Below, piece after piece: positions 26,616 through 36,741 of a stretch of 42,126 bases of DNA. A program made the translations under genes and the position numbers. The notes beneath the pieces are model-generated. The model was not told where the DNA came from and did no database searches. It was given only the letters and a program-made list of their open reading frames with translations. The DNA comes from Bacteroidales bacterium (GTDB lineage Bacteria > Bacteroidota > Bacteroidia > Bacteroidales > UBA7960), in contig SLKR01000021.1 of NCBI GenBank assembly GCA_007134525.1, forward strand, positions 1 through 42,126. Reading direction: 5' to 3'. How positions within the stretch are numbered: the first letter of the stretch is position 1; each line of letters opens with the position of its first letter.

Positions 26616-29210
26616 TTAGCCGACTTTAAAGTCGAGTTGATCATCCCTGATGTCAACACTAACATGCTCACCTGAACTGATTTTTCCTGCGAGTATTTCC
26701 ATTGACAATTTATTCAGAACGCTCCTCTGAATGACCCTTTTAAGCGGCCTGGCCCCAAACTGGGGGTCAAAGCCGGCTCTTGCAATCCAGTCGACTGCAC
26801 CGGGGGTGAAATCAAGTGTTATATTGCTGTCTGTGAGCATGTTTATTACATTTTCGATCTGCAGTTCAACAATCTGCCTGATCTCATTCCGGGTAAGTGG
26901 TTTGAACATGATAGTCTCATCAATACGGTTGAGAAATTCCGGCCTTATTGAGCGCTTGAGAAGTGCAAAAACCTCATCCCTGCATTCACCTATTACTTTT
27001 TCCCTGTTCTCATCTGTCATTTTCTCCATCTTTTCCTGTATAAGGCCCGATCCAACGTTGGATGTCATGATAATTACAGTATTCTTAAAATCAGCAGTAC
27101 GGCCCTTATTGTCGGTGAGTCTGCCATCTTCGAGCACCTGCAGGAGAATATTGAATACATCGGGGTGAGCTTTCTCAATCTCATCCAGAAGTATTACTGA
27201 GTAAGGTTTTCTCCTTACTGCCTCTGTCAGCTGCCCACTCTCCTCGTAACCTACATAACCGGGCGGAGCACCGATCAAACGGCTGACCGCATGTCTCTCT
27301 TGGTACTCAGACATGTCAATTCTAATCATGGCATTTTCATCGTTGAACAGGAACTCTGCCAGTGTTTTTGCAAGCTCTGTTTTCCCTACCCCGGTAGTAC
27401 CCAGGAATATAAATGAGCCAACCGGGCGCTTTGGATCCTGCAAACCTGCACGGCTGCGTCTTATGGCATGAGAGACCGCTGCAATTGCATCATCCTGGCC
27501 GACAACCCTTTTGTGGAGTTCCTCCTCAAGTCTCAGCAGCTTTTCCCTTTCGCTCTGGAGCATCCTGCTGACAGGAATACCAGTCCATCTTGAAACTACA
27601 TCTGCGATATCCTCAGCACTTACCTCCTCCTTTATCAGCGCTGAATCTACCTGCATTTCCTGCAGTTTGCTGTTTAGGTTCTCCAGTTCCTGTTCTGCCT
27701 CTTTGATACGTCCATACCTTAACTCGGCTACCTTGCCAAAATCGCCGCTGCGTTCTGCCTGTTCAGCCTCAAACCTGTAATTTTCAATAGCAGCCTTGTT
27801 CTTTTGGATCTGGTCTACAACGGACTTTTCACTTTGCCATTTTGCCATCAGGCGATTTTTCTCTTCCCTTATATTGGCCAGATCCTCATTTAACTGCCTG
27901 AGTTTGATTTCGTCCTTTTCTCTTTTAATTGCTTCTTTTTCAATCTCCAGTTGCCTGATTCTCCTTTCGGCTTCATCCAGCTCCTCAGGTACAGAGTTCA
28001 TTTCAAGCCTCAGCTTTGAGGCAGCTTCATCTATAAGGTCTATTGCCTTATCAGGAAGGAACCTGTCGCTGATATACCTGTGAGATAGGTCAACTGCCGC
28101 TATTATTGCCTCATCCTTTATCCTAACCTGGTGATGTGTTTCGTACCTTTCCTTCAGCCCTCTGAGTATGCTGATTGCATCTGGTTTAGAGGGTTCATCA
28201 ACGATAACTGTCTGAAAACGACGTTCAAGAGCTTTATCTTTTTCGAAATACCTCTGATACTCCTTCAGTGTGGTGGCACCTATTGCCCGCAGTTCGCCCT
28301 TGGCCAGGGCAGGTTTAAGAATGTTGGCAGCATCCATGGCACCTTCACCTGCAGCACCTGCACCTACAAGGGTATGTATCTCATCAATGAACAGAATATA
28401 TTCACCATCGGAAGAAACAACCTCCTTAACCACTGCTTTTATCCTCTCTTCAAATTCACCCTTGTACTTGGCCCCGGCAATAAGTGAACCCATATCGAGT
28501 GAGAAGATCTTCTTCGACTTCAGGTTTTCAGGAACATCTCCATTTATTATTCGGTGCGCCAGCCCTTCAGCAATTGCAGTTTTACCCACACCTGGTTCTC
28601 CGATAAGTATCGGGTTGTTCTTTGTCCGGCGCGAGAGGATCTGAAGAATGCGCCTGATCTCCTCGTCACGGCCTATAACAGGGTCGAGTTTACCCGAAAG
28701 GGCCATATCGTTAAGGTTATTTGCATATTTGTTAAGGGCATTGAGCATTTCTTCGGCCGACTGACTGTCAACCCTGGCGCCCTGCCGAAGCTCCTTTATT
28801 GCTCCCTTCAGTTCTTTTAAAGAAAGTCCGCTGTCTTTGAGCAATTGGGCAACATCATCACTCCCGGAAATTATACCCAGCATAAGATGTTCAATGGATA
28901 TGTATTCGTCCCCAAACTCCCTAAGCTGAGCCAGTGCAGCCTGCAATGTCTTTTTTGCCGAATCGGCAAGGTAGGGTTCACCACCTGCAACTTTTGGGTA
29001 TCTGTCGATGATGCGCTCAAGTGCCTGCCCGAGATTCAAAACGGAAACATTGTTCTTTTTCAGGAGCCAGGGTGCAACATTATCATCCACTGTAAGTATA
29101 CCCTTGAGCAGGTGTCCGCTTTCAATTGCCTGGTGCTGATAGCCCATTGCAACTTCCTGGGCCTTTTGCACAGCTTCCTGCGATTTTATTGTCAAACGGT
29201 CAAAGTGCAT
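26616..29210 (-). CDS. clpB: ATP-dependent disaggregase chaperone ClpB
   Basis: This 864-residue protein has the ClpB layout: an N-terminal Clp domain with two repeats (about 1-145), AAA-1 with Walker A GEPGVGKT (near 204-211), the middle coiled-coil (rich in EEKNRL, KWQSEK and [17 protein letters not shown]), AAA-2 with Walker A TTGVGKT, and the C-terminal domain. ClpB threads aggregated proteins with DnaK. I chose the ATG at 29210 because GGAGG stands at proper spacing before it and the family starts here; a further in-frame ATG at 29303 adds an unrelated stretch. Nothing else on this transcript is seen. Confidence 0.97.
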   Translation of the reverse strand: MHFDRLTIKSQEAVQKAQEVAMGYQHQAIESGHLLKGILTVDDNVAPWLLKKNNVSVLNLGQALERIIDRYPKVAGGEPYLADSAKKTLQAALAQLREFGDEYISIEHLMLGIISGSDDVAQLLKDSGLSLKELKGAIKELRQGARVDSQSAEEMLNALNKYANNLNDMALSGKLDPVIGRDEEIRRILQILSRRTKNNPILIGEPGVGKTAIAEGLAHRIINGDVPENLKSKKIFSLDMGSLIAGAKYKGEFEERIKAVVKEVVSSDGEYILFIDEIHTLVGAGAAGEGAMDAANILKPALAKGELRAIGATTLKEYQRYFEKDKALERRFQTVIVDEPSKPDAISILRGLKERYETHHQVRIKDEAIIAAVDLSHRYISDRFLPDKAIDLIDEAASKLRLEMNSVPEELDEAERRIRQLEIEKEAIKREKDEIKLRQLNEDLANIREEKNRLMAKWQSEKSVVDQIQKNKAAIENYRFEAEQAERSGDFGKVAELRYGRIKEAEQELENLNSKLQEMQVDSALIKEEVSAEDIADVVSRWTGIPVSRMLQSEREKLLRLEEELHKRVVGQDDAIAAVSHAIRRSRAGLQDPKRPVGSFIFLGTTGVGKTELAKTLAEFLFNDENAMIRIDMSEYQERHAVSRLIGAPPGYVGYEESGQLTEAVRRKPYSVILLDEIEKAHPDVFNILLQVLEDGRLTDNKGRTADFKNTVIIMTSNVGSGLIQEKMEKMTDENREKVIGECRDEVFALLKRSIRPEFLNRIDETIMFKPLTRNEIRQIVELQIENVINMLTDSNITLDFTPGAVDWIARAGFDPQFGARPLKRVIQRSVLNKLSMEILAGKISSGEHVSVDIRDDQLDFKVG

Positions 29211-29374
29211 GTTATCCTCCTTTTTTTTAAAAACACGATCATCAAAATGCAAACCAATACTGAAAAAAGTGTTTAATAAGCCAAAGTGGCACTGTTTTTT
29301 CACATGGCTGTCAATTTTACATTAGTTTAAATTGCTTATATTTTGTATTATTGCCGCCTACTAAATCTATTCGC

Positions 29375-30586
29375 ATGCTAAGGATAAAACTTCACTGGCA
29401 GATTCTCATAGCCCTTTTCCTCAGTATCCTCTACGGTTATTTTCTTACCGATCATATATCCTATGTTGGATGGATGGGAGATCTGTTCCTGAGAGCTCTT
29501 CAAATGATAATTGCCCCGCTGATATTATCATCGATTGTTTCTGGCGTGCTAAACCTTGGGAGTACAAGAAACCTTGGAAGAATGGGCGCGAAAACAATCG
29601 GATATTACATGATAACAGGGCTGATAGCGGCAACTATCGGGATCACTATGGTCAATATTATCAGGCCCGGGATCGGGGCGGGTATAACTCTTGAGAACGA
29701 TTTTACCCTGGATGCAGACCCCTCGACCCTTGGGCAGACTCTTCTTGAAATTGTTCCCGTAAATGTATTTCAGGCTTTGGCTGAAACAGATATGCTTGCC
29801 ATTATCTTTTTTGCAATGCTGTTTGGATTTTTTGCTTCCCGGCTCGATGATAAATACAAAAACCCCCTCGAGAAGCTTTTCAATGCAGTATTCGAAGTGA
29901 TGATGCGCATTACAATGTTTGTGATACGCTTTGCACCACTTGGCATATTCGGAATTGTTTCCGGAATAGTGGCCGATCAGGTTGATGATCTGGCAGGGGT
30001 TTTTGGCAGTATGGGAATGTATATGCTTACTGTTATATTTGCGCTCCTTATACACTCAATCGTGGTTCTTCCCCTTTTAATGAGATACATAGGAGGCGTG
30101 AATCCCCGCAAGCATTTCAGGGCCATGTCAGTACCATTGCTGACGGCATTCACTACATCCAGCAGCAGTGCAACACTGCCGCTTACAATGAAGGCAGTGG
30201 AGCAGAATGCAGGGGTATCCAAGAAAACATCTTCTTTCGTGCTTCCTCTTGGAGCGACTATCAATATGGACGGTACGGCTCTATACGAATGTGTATCAGT
30301 GCTGTTTATAGCCCAGGTAATTGGCATGGAGCTTTCGCTGGTGCAACAGTTTATAGTTGTGATCACCGCACTGCTTGCATCCATTGGTGCAGCAGGGGTA
30401 CCCATGGCCGGGCTGGTGGTTATCACCATTATAATGTCGGTACTTGGAATGCCTCTTGAGGGTATCGCCCTTATTCTGGCCGTTGAGAGGATCCTGGATA
30501 TGTTCAGGACTTCGGTTAATATCTGGAGCGATACATGTGGTGCGGTAATAATTGCAAAATCGGAAGGGGAGGAGCTTAAGGTATAG
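29375..30586 (+). CDS. Dicarboxylate/amino acid:cation symporter (DAACS family)
   Basis: This 403-residue multi-pass protein has the glutamate-transporter hallmarks: the serine-rich hairpin TTSSSSATLPLTM, the NMDGT motif in PLGATINMDGTALYE, and hairpin 2 in AAGVPMAGLVVITIIM. GltP, DctA and related proteins couple glutamate, aspartate or C4-dicarboxylate uptake to protons or sodium; the substrate cannot be read here. I chose the ATG at 29375; an earlier in-frame TTG at 29351 would add eight polar residues before the first helix. The gene diverges from clpB and converges on rimM with a 3-base gap. Confidence 0.92.
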   Translation: MLRIKLHWQILIALFLSILYGYFLTDHISYVGWMGDLFLRALQMIIAPLILSSIVSGVLNLGSTRNLGRMGAKTIGYYMITGLIAATIGITMVNIIRPGIGAGITLENDFTLDADPSTLGQTLLEIVPVNVFQALAETDMLAIIFFAMLFGFFASRLDDKYKNPLEKLFNAVFEVMMRITMFVIRFAPLGIFGIVSGIVADQVDDLAGVFGSMGMYMLTVIFALLIHSIVVLPLLMRYIGGVNPRKHFRAMSVPLLTAFTTSSSSATLPLTMKAVEQNAGVSKKTSSFVLPLGATINMDGTALYECVSVLFIAQVIGMELSLVQQFIVVITALLASIGAAGVPMAGLVVITIIMSVLGMPLEGIALILAVERILDMFRTSVNIWSDTCGAVIIAKSEGEELKV

Positions 30587-30589
30587 AAA

Positions 30590-31120
30590 TTATGCATTGA
30601 GGTCCAGAAGCCCTCCGGGAGGATCTATACAGATTGATTTTCTTTCATGGTCTACTTTCAGGATAAGTTCCTCAGCAATGGGAATTAGTATTTCTTTGCC
30701 TCCGGCATCTATGCTGAGTAGGGGATTGCCAGGGTGATAGATTATTTGCTCCACCTTCCCGATATACCTTTCATCAATATCACAGACAGTATATCCGGTT
30801 ACTTCCTGATAAGTGATTTCTTTATCAGCCTTGTCTGACAGTTGCTGAACTGAATCTATGTATATGTCATGCCGGCTGAGTTCCCTTGCCTTTTCAACAG
30901 AATCAATGTCTTCGAGCCATATAACGGCTTGATCATCTTTTGCCCGCATACTGATATCCTCAATAAAAAATGGAACCAATTTCCCATCTATCATGATGAA
31001 AATTGATTCCAGTTCTGTATGGTCAAAAGTAAGACCTGCTTTAAAAAAAACACTCAACCCCCCGTCTGTGCCAACGGTTTTTGATATATGCCCCAGGTAA
31101 TGACAATTACTTGTTTTCAT
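30590..31120 (-). CDS. rimM: 16S rRNA processing protein RimM
   Basis: This 176-residue protein has the RimM layout. The N-terminal barrel has GHISKTVGTDGGLSV (10-24) and FIEDISMRAKDDQAVIWLEDIDSVEKARELSRHDIYI-type motifs (about 53-89). A PRC-barrel follows, with VTGYTVCDIDERYIGKVEQI (107-126) and the end motif EILIPI (143-148). RimM assists 30S head assembly by binding S19. It lies 28 bases after rpsP on the same strand, the common rpsP-rimM pair. The trmD and rplS genes that often follow are absent; a convergent symporter gene ends 3 bases away. Confidence 0.93.
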   Translation of the reverse strand: MKTSNCHYLGHISKTVGTDGGLSVFFKAGLTFDHTELESIFIMIDGKLVPFFIEDISMRAKDDQAVIWLEDIDSVEKARELSRHDIYIDSVQQLSDKADKEITYQEVTGYTVCDIDERYIGKVEQIIYHPGNPLLSIDAGGKEILIPIAEELILKVDHERKSICIDPPGGLLDLNA

Positions 31121-31148
31121 TCCCGGCAGGGTTGATTTACTCTAAGGT

Positions 31149-31805
31149 TTATTCCTTTTTTTCTTCCTTCTTCTCCTCGGGCTTTGCCTCTTCTTTTACT
31201 TCTTCCTTCTTCTCCCCGGGCTTTGCCTCTTCTTTTACTTCTTCCTTCTTCTCCTCGGGCTTTGTCTCTTCTTTTACTTCTTCTTTCACGGCCTCTGGTT
31301 CTGCAGGTTTTTCATCTTCCTTGCCCTTTTCGGCTTCCAGGTTGTCTTTAGCACGTTTCTTGGCAATTTCTGCAGCCCTGGCCTCGTTTATTTTCTTTTC
31401 TGCCTCAATCTGCTTTTTGGTCTTTTCTTTTTCAGATAGCTCAGAATCCTTACGTGCTTGTTCTGCCCTTTCTTCCTTCTCCTTGAGCCATGCCTGGAAT
31501 TTTTCCTCTGCCTGCTCCTCTGTTAGAGCACCTTTCTGAACTCCTTTAAGCAGGTGATGCTTGAGCATAACTCCTTTTACTGATAAAATGCTACGGGCTG
31601 TTTCACTTGGTCTTGCTCCGACCTGCACCCAGTGCAGTGACTTTTCAAAGTCAATTTCAATGGTAGCCGGGTGGGTCATAGGGTTATAAGTGCCAATCCT
31701 TTCAATGAATTTTCCATCTCGGGGTGCACGACCGTCCGCAACTACCAGGTGGTAAAATGGTTGACCTTTTTTACCTTTTCTCTGTAGTCTGATTCTTGTT
31801 GGCAT
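31149..31805 (-). CDS. rpsP: Ribosomal protein S16 with long charged C-terminal tail
   Basis: The first 80 residues or so are a standard bS16: [20 protein letters not shown], the [21 protein letters not shown] motif (about 22-42) and [16 protein letters not shown] (59-74). A long lysine- and glutamate-rich extension follows to residue 218. It ends in three near-identical 13-residue repeats of the type [13 protein letters not shown], encoded by 39-base direct repeats. Bacteroidota S16 often has an extension, though the repeat part is probably variable between strains. The product binds 16S rRNA in the 30S body. It forms an operon with rimM. Confidence 0.95.
   Translation of the reverse strand: MPTRIRLQRKGKKGQPFYHLVVADGRAPRDGKFIERIGTYNPMTHPATIEIDFEKSLHWVQVGARPSETARSILSVKGVMLKHHLLKGVQKGALTEEQAEEKFQAWLKEKEERAEQARKDSELSEKEKTKKQIEAEKKINEARAAEIAKKRAKDNLEAEKGKEDEKPAEPEAVKEEVKEETKPEEKKEEVKEEAKPGEKKEEVKEEAKPEEKKEEKKE
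31161..31277 (-). repeat. Three 39-base tandem repeats in the rpsP tail
   Basis: Units at 31161-31199, 31200-31238 and 31239-31277 are nearly identical (one or two changes) and encode the 13-residue motif [14 protein letters not shown] further decayed part follows at 31278-31290. Being in frame, copy-number change would lengthen or shorten the S16 tail by 13 residues without a frameshift. Confidence 0.9.
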
Positions 31806-31902
31806 TTAAAAATTGTTTAAAGTTTGTATAACAGTGATTTTTATAAGGCTGCAAATATCGTATTTTTTTTTGAATTAAAAAAACTGCCTGGTTAAAATTA
31901 CC

Positions 31903-31933
31903 TTGCCGGTGTAGTTGTATTTGCCTAATTTTG
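31903..31933 (+). promoter_or_regulatory. Bacteroidota-type promoter of dnaE
   Basis: TTG at 31903-31905, a 20-base spacer and TAATTTTG at 31926-31933 match the TTTG-N19-21-TAnnTTTG consensus. The ATG of dnaE is at 31953. Confidence 0.6.
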
Positions 31934-31952
31934 GGTCATTAAACCTTTGATT

Positions 31953-34900
31953 ATGGCAATCCCCGACTTCATTCATTTACACGTACATACACAATACTCC
32001 ATTCTTGATGGTGCAGCTGACATTGATCCACTATTGGAGAAAGCTTCTGCCGACGGGATGAAGGCCCTTGCAATTACAGATCATGGAAATATGTACGGGG
32101 TGATGGAGTTTTTTGAGAAAGCACACAAGCACGGAGTAAAGCCAATAATTGGCTGTGAAATGTATGTTTCCGGAGGCAGCAGGTTTGACAAGAGAGGAAA
32201 GGAGGACCGCAGTGGCTACCACATGATACTGCTTGCAAAAAACCTGCAGGGCTACAAAAATCTCTCCAGGCTTTGTTCACTGGCATACCTTGAAGGGTTC
32301 TACTATACCTCACGGATAGACAAGGATCTTCTGTTCAGGTACAGTGAAGGGCTTATTGCCACTTCAGGATGCCTTGGGGGCGAGATTCCGCAAACCATAC
32401 TATACAAGGGCGTGGAGGCTGCCGAAGAGCTTCTTCTGAAATACCTTGAAGTTTTCGGGGGTGACTTTTACCTGGAGCTGCAAAGACATGGTCTTGACGA
32501 ACAGCTTGTTGTAAACGATGCATTGGTTTCCCTCTCCGGGAAGCATAATGTAAAGCTTATTGCCACCAATGACTGCCATTTTATCAACAAGGAAGACTCC
32601 AGGGCTCATGATATACTGGTTTGCCTTCAGACCGGCCGTGATCTTGATGATGATACCAGGATGAAATATTCGGGCCAGGAGTACCTTAAGACAAGGGAGG
32701 AGATGGCTGAGCTTTTCTCTGATATCCCATCGGCCCTGGAGGGTACAGTTGAGATAGGAGAGAAGATCGAGGATTATGACATTACCACCAAAAAGGTATT
32801 GCTTCCGGGGTTCCCTCTTGCAGAGGGTTTTGAGACGGAGGATGATTATCTGCGACACCTTACATATAAAGGTGCGGAAAGGCTCTATCCGGAGATCACT
32901 GACGAAATAAAGGCACGACTTGACTTTGAACTACAGGTAATTAAGGAGATGGGGTTTGCCGGATATTTTCTCATTGTACAGGATTTTATCAACAAAGCCA
33001 GGGAAATGGATGTTGCTGTAGGACCGGGAAGGGGAAGTGCCGCTGGCTCGGCCGTCGCATATTGTACAGGAATAACCGCGATCGATCCTGTAAGGTATAA
33101 TCTTCTTTTTGAGCGTTTCCTCAATCCTGAAAGGGTTTCGATGCCGGATATAGATATAGATTTTGATGATGAGGGCAGGGAGAAGGTGCTGCAGTATGTA
33201 ATAGATAAATACGGCCGTGAGAAGGTAGCCCAGATTGTGACTTTCGGTACAATGGCTGCCAGATCCTCAATAAGGGATGTGGCCAGGGTGCTTAAACTGC
33301 CCCTGCCGGAAGCCGACAGGCTGGCTAAGCTGGTACCTGAAAGACAGGGAACGTCCCTGTCAAATGCTTATAAGGAGGTACCAGAACTGGCTCAGGCATT
33401 AAAAGAAGCCCCTGTACAGGTTAAGGAAACCCTGGAATATGCAAAGAGCCTTGAGGGCTCAAACCGCCAGACCGGAGTACATGCATGCGGGGTGATAATT
33501 GGACCATCCGACCTTGTTGACTGCCTTCCCTTAAGTGTGCAGAAAGACACAGACCTTCCGGTTACTCAGTATGAGGGCAAGTATGTTGAGTCGGTCGGTA
33601 TGCTGAAGATGGACTTTCTCGGACTCAAGACCCTGTCAATAATAAAAGAGGCACTCAGGAATATTGAAAAAAGATACGGAAGCAAAATTGACATTGAAAA
33701 TATCCCGCTTGATGACGAACAGACTTACAGGCTTTATCAGAGGGGAGATACTGTAGGTACTTTCCAGTTCGAATCGCAGGGAATGAGGGAGTATCTTAAG
33801 GAGCTCAAACCCTCCAACATAGAGGACCTGATAGCAATGAACGCCCTGTACCGTCCCGGCCCCATGGATTTTATACCATTGTATATAAAGCGCAAACACG
33901 GAAAACAGAAAGTAGAGTATCCTCATCCATGGCTTGAGGATATTTTAAAGCCTACTTTCGGCATTATGGTATACCAGGAGCAAATCATGCAGGCTGCGCA
34001 GATAATGGCCGGTTATTCACTGGCAAATGCAGATATTCTGCGTAGGGCAATGGGAAAGAAAAAGATGGAGGAGATGGATCGCCAGAAGGCCTTCTTTGTA
34101 GATGGAGCCCTGGAAAAAGGTATTGACAGGCAGACAGCGGTGAAGATATTCGACGTCATGTCGCGTTTTGCTGAATATGGCTTTAACAGGTCACACTCTG
34201 CTGCCTATTCCGTGGTGGCTTACCGTACGGCTTATTTAAAGGCAAATTACACCGCAGAGTACATGGCTGCAGTACTTACGCACAACTTCAGCGATATTAA
34301 GAAGATCACCTTCATTATGGAGGAGTGTCAGAGGCAGCAGATACCTGTTCTGGGACCTGATGTAAATGAGAGTACCTTTAATTTCGTGGTTAACAACCGT
34401 GGTGAGATCAGGTTCGGGCTTGGCGCCATAAAGGGAGTCGGGGAGGGAGCAGTTGAAAATATTGTTTCCGAGAGGGAGGTAAACGGACCTTACAAAAACA
34501 TATTTGATTTTGCCAAAAGGGTTAACCTCAGGAGTGTGAACAAAAGAGTCTTTGAATCGCTTGCCAAGGCAGGTGCCTTCGATTGCTTCGAAGGTTCGCA
34601 CAGGGCACAGTTCTTCTTCTCTGATGACAATGGCGCAAGCACTTTTATCGACAAGATCATAAGGCATACGCAGAATATCCTGCTCAGGGAGAATACTTCG
34701 CAAATGAATCTTTTTGAAGAAACAGGAGAGGTAAGCTTTCCTGACCCGGACCTCCCTGAATGCGAAAAATGGGATAAACTTGAAATGCTCAGGGAAGAAA
34801 AGGATGTTACCGGGATGTATATTTCAGGGCATCCTCTGGATAATTACAAAATACACATAAAAAGCTTCTGTTCCCACAATGTGGGTGATATGAAGGTGCT

Positions 34901-35417
34901 GCAGAAGTTACGGAACAGGGAGGTTTCCTTTGCCGGTATAATAACTGAAGCCGCCCATAAGTATTCAAAGACGGGTAGTCCGTATGGCGTATTCACCATT
35001 GAGGACTATACCGATACTCTGCAGCTTTACCTTTTTTCAGAAGATTACCTTAAGGTAAAGCATTTTCTTCAGATACAAAATGCTGTAATGGTAAAAGCAA
35101 GGATACAGACAAACCGCAGGAATCCCTCACAGTTGGATATCAGGGTTAAGAGCATGAGTCTGCTTAGTGATCTTGTTGAAAGGGAGAATTCTGACCTGAT
35201 CCTTCACCTGCCTGTTGCAGACGTGGATACAGATATGGTTTCAAGATTAAGTATTTTGGCCCGGGAGCATAACGGAAAGTCTCGCCTAAGGGTGTTTTTG
35301 ATGGATGCGGTTGAAAACTACTCGATTGAAATGGTATCACGTACCGTAAAAGTTGAACCTGTAGGTTTTTTACAGGAGCTCTTAAAACATTATAATATCG
35401 ATTACCGTTTAAATTAA
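31953..35417 (+). CDS. dnaE: DNA polymerase III alpha subunit DnaE
   Basis: This 1,154-residue protein starts with a PHP domain (HLHVHTQYSILDG, residues 7-19). It continues with the C-family polymerase palm: GPGRGSAAGSAVAYC, then PDIDIDFDDEGR with the catalytic aspartates. Further core motifs are GSNRQTGVHACGVI and GFNRSHSAAYSVVAYRTAYLK, followed by helix-hairpin-helix and OB-fold segments toward the C-terminus. It is the replicative polymerase subunit. No intein is present. I chose the ATG at 31953; a TTG six bases upstream adds two residues only. Confidence 0.97.
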   Translation: MAIPDFIHLHVHTQYSILDGAADIDPLLEKASADGMKALAITDHGNMYGVMEFFEKAHKHGVKPIIGCEMYVSGGSRFDKRGKEDRSGYHMILLAKNLQGYKNLSRLCSLAYLEGFYYTSRIDKDLLFRYSEGLIATSGCLGGEIPQTILYKGVEAAEELLLKYLEVFGGDFYLELQRHGLDEQLVVNDALVSLSGKHNVKLIATNDCHFINKEDSRAHDILVCLQTGRDLDDDTRMKYSGQEYLKTREEMAELFSDIPSALEGTVEIGEKIEDYDITTKKVLLPGFPLAEGFETEDDYLRHLTYKGAERLYPEITDEIKARLDFELQVIKEMGFAGYFLIVQDFINKAREMDVAVGPGRGSAAGSAVAYCTGITAIDPVRYNLLFERFLNPERVSMPDIDIDFDDEGREKVLQYVIDKYGREKVAQIVTFGTMAARSSIRDVARVLKLPLPEADRLAKLVPERQGTSLSNAYKEVPELAQALKEAPVQVKETLEYAKSLEGSNRQTGVHACGVIIGPSDLVDCLPLSVQKDTDLPVTQYEGKYVESVGMLKMDFLGLKTLSIIKEALRNIEKRYGSKIDIENIPLDDEQTYRLYQRGDTVGTFQFESQGMREYLKELKPSNIEDLIAMNALYRPGPMDFIPLYIKRKHGKQKVEYPHPWLEDILKPTFGIMVYQEQIMQAAQIMAGYSLANADILRRAMGKKKMEEMDRQKAFFVDGALEKGIDRQTAVKIFDVMSRFAEYGFNRSHSAAYSVVAYRTAYLKANYTAEYMAAVLTHNFSDIKKITFIMEECQRQQIPVLGPDVNESTFNFVVNNRGEIRFGLGAIKGVGEGAVENIVSEREVNGPYKNIFDFAKRVNLRSVNKRVFESLAKAGAFDCFEGSHRAQFFFSDDNGASTFIDKIIRHTQNILLRENTSQMNLFEETGEVSFPDPDLPECEKWDKLEMLREEKDVTGMYISGHPLDNYKIHIKSFCSHNVGDMKVLQKLRNREVSFAGIITEAAHKYSKTGSPYGVFTIEDYTDTLQLYLFSEDYLKVKHFLQIQNAVMVKARIQTNRRNPSQLDIRVKSMSLLSDLVERENSDLILHLPVADVDTDMVSRLSILAREHNGKSRLRVFLMDAVENYSIEMVSRTVKVEPVGFLQELLKHYNIDYRLN

Positions 35418-35433
35418 TCAGGGAATAAACCCA

Positions 35434-35441
35434 TATATTTG
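35434..35441 (+). promoter_or_regulatory. Candidate -7 box for the thioredoxin gene
   Basis: TATATTTG matches TAnnTTTG, 30 bases before the thioredoxin ATG and just after the dnaE stop. No clear -33 TTTG was seen. Confidence 0.5.
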
Positions 35442-35470
35442 CAATTCTTAATCATTTCAAAACCTTAGTT

Positions 35471-35788
35471 ATGGCAATAGAGCTAACCGATTCGAATTTT
35501 GAGGAAAAAGTACTGAAAACCGAAAAGCCCGTTTTAGTGGACTTTTGGGCAGAGTGGTGCGGACCATGCCGTATGGTGGGGCCAATTGTGTCTGAGATCG
35601 CTGAGGAATACAAAGACAAGGTTGTTGTAGGCAAACTTGATGTTGACAGCAACCCTGAAGTTCCCATGAAGTATGGTATCCGTAATATTCCCACCATATT
35701 GTTTTTCAAGGATGGAGAAGTTGCAGATAAACAGGTAGGTGCGGTTCCTAAGTCGGTACTTACCGATAAACTGGAAAACCTTTTGTAG
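35471..35788 (+). CDS. trxA: Thioredoxin
   Basis: This 105-residue protein has the thioredoxin fold with the active site WCGPC (W29, C30, C33) in FWAEWCGPCRM, the conserved Asp in LVDFW and the cis-Pro in RNIPTILFF. It reduces protein disulfides in the cytoplasm, fed by thioredoxin reductase, which is not in the window. It has its own candidate promoter and lies 22 bases before the DUF58 gene. Confidence 0.96.
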   Translation: MAIELTDSNFEEKVLKTEKPVLVDFWAEWCGPCRMVGPIVSEIAEEYKDKVVVGKLDVDSNPEVPMKYGIRNIPTILFFKDGEVADKQVGAVPKSVLTDKLENLL

Positions 35789-35810
35789 TTTTTGATAAAA
35801 CAATCACCTT

Positions 35811-36728
35811 TTGATTAAAAAAATTGATCCGGAAGTTCCGGGGCGATTTGGCAACCTTGAGCTTCTTGCCAGGCAGGTAGTTGAGGGGTTTATAACCGGT
35901 ATGCACAAGAGTCCGTTTCACGGCTTTTCTGTTGAGTTTGCCGAACACAGGATTTACAACCCCGGAGAGAGTACACGTAATATTGACTGGAAACTTTATG
36001 CCCGCACAGAAAAGCTGTTTGTGAAGCGTTACGAGGAGGAGACAAACCTGCGGTGTCAGATAGTAATCGACAACTCCTCTTCAATGCATTTCGAGGACGG
36101 AAAAACCTCAAAGCTCGCCTTTTCTGTTGAATGTGCTGCTGCTTTAATGTATCTCTTAAGGAAACAGAGGGATGCAGTTGGCCTGAGTATAGTATCCGAC
36201 AAGACCGAACTGCATACCCAGGCCCGTTCGAGTAATTTTCACCATAAAATGCTTTACGGGCAGCTTGATAATCTTTACAGGCAGGATCGTGAAGGAGGGA
36301 AGAGGCTTACCAATACTGCAGAGATGCTTCACCTGCTTGCTGAGAAAATACACAAGAGATCACTGGTGGTGATCTTCTCGGATATGATTGACAATACAGC
36401 GGATCCCAATTCATTATTCTCTGCTTTACAGCATTTAAAGCACAATAAACACGAAGTAATACTGTTTCATGTTTATGAAAGCAGAAAAGAGCTTGGGTTT
36501 GATTACCGGAACAGGCCCTTCAGGTTTGTTGATATGGAAACAGGTGAGACAGTAAGGCTTAATCCCGGTGACCTTAAGGAAAAATATGTCAGCAAAATGG
36601 AGCTGTATTTCCGTGAACTGCGCCTTAAATGCATGCAGTACAAGATAGATTTTATACCGTCTGACATAAACGAGGGCTTTGAGAAGACACTGCTTTCATT
36701 TCTTGTAAAACGATCCAAACTCTATTAG
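35811..36728 (+). CDS. DUF58 / von Willebrand A-like domain protein
   Basis: This 305-residue protein has the DUF58 signature HGFSVEFAEHRIYNPGESTR-type segment (37-56) with IDWKLYARTEKLFVKRYEEE (58-77). A vWA-like domain follows with the metal-site motif DNSSS (D87, S89, S91) and a second acidic site in VVIFSDMID. Such proteins usually stand beside a MoxR AAA ATPase in aerotolerance or assembly operons; no MoxR gene is present here. The start is a TTG at 35811, since an in-frame stop lies at 35796-35798 and no ATG intervenes. It is 13 bases upstream of the PAS gene. Confidence 0.87.
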   Translation: MIKKIDPEVPGRFGNLELLARQVVEGFITGMHKSPFHGFSVEFAEHRIYNPGESTRNIDWKLYARTEKLFVKRYEEETNLRCQIVIDNSSSMHFEDGKTSKLAFSVECAAALMYLLRKQRDAVGLSIVSDKTELHTQARSSNFHHKMLYGQLDNLYRQDREGGKRLTNTAEMLHLLAEKIHKRSLVVIFSDMIDNTADPNSLFSALQHLKHNKHEVILFHVYESRKELGFDYRNRPFRFVDMETGETVRLNPGDLKEKYVSKMELYFRELRLKCMQYKIDFIPSDINEGFEKTLLSFLVKRSKLY

Positions 36729-36741
36729 AAAGGGTACTGCA

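Noticed and set aside
29280-29290. Short inverted repeat GCCA-AAG-TGGC between clpB and the symporter gene
   Set aside because: Only 4-bp arms, no match to CIRCE or a known heat-shock operator, so likely chance.
29211-29303. Longer ClpB start at 29303
   Set aside because: The added 31 residues do not resemble ClpB, and GGAGG precedes the ATG at 29210 where the family begins.
31161-31277. Possible CRISPR-like repeat array
   Set aside because: The 39-base units are directly adjacent with no spacers and stay in frame within rpsP, so it is a coding tandem repeat.
31081-31539. Ser/Phe-rich 152-residue open frame on the plus strand
   Set aside because: It is the reverse reading of the Lys/Glu repeats of the S16 tail; low-complexity Ser-Phe runs are an artefact of that.
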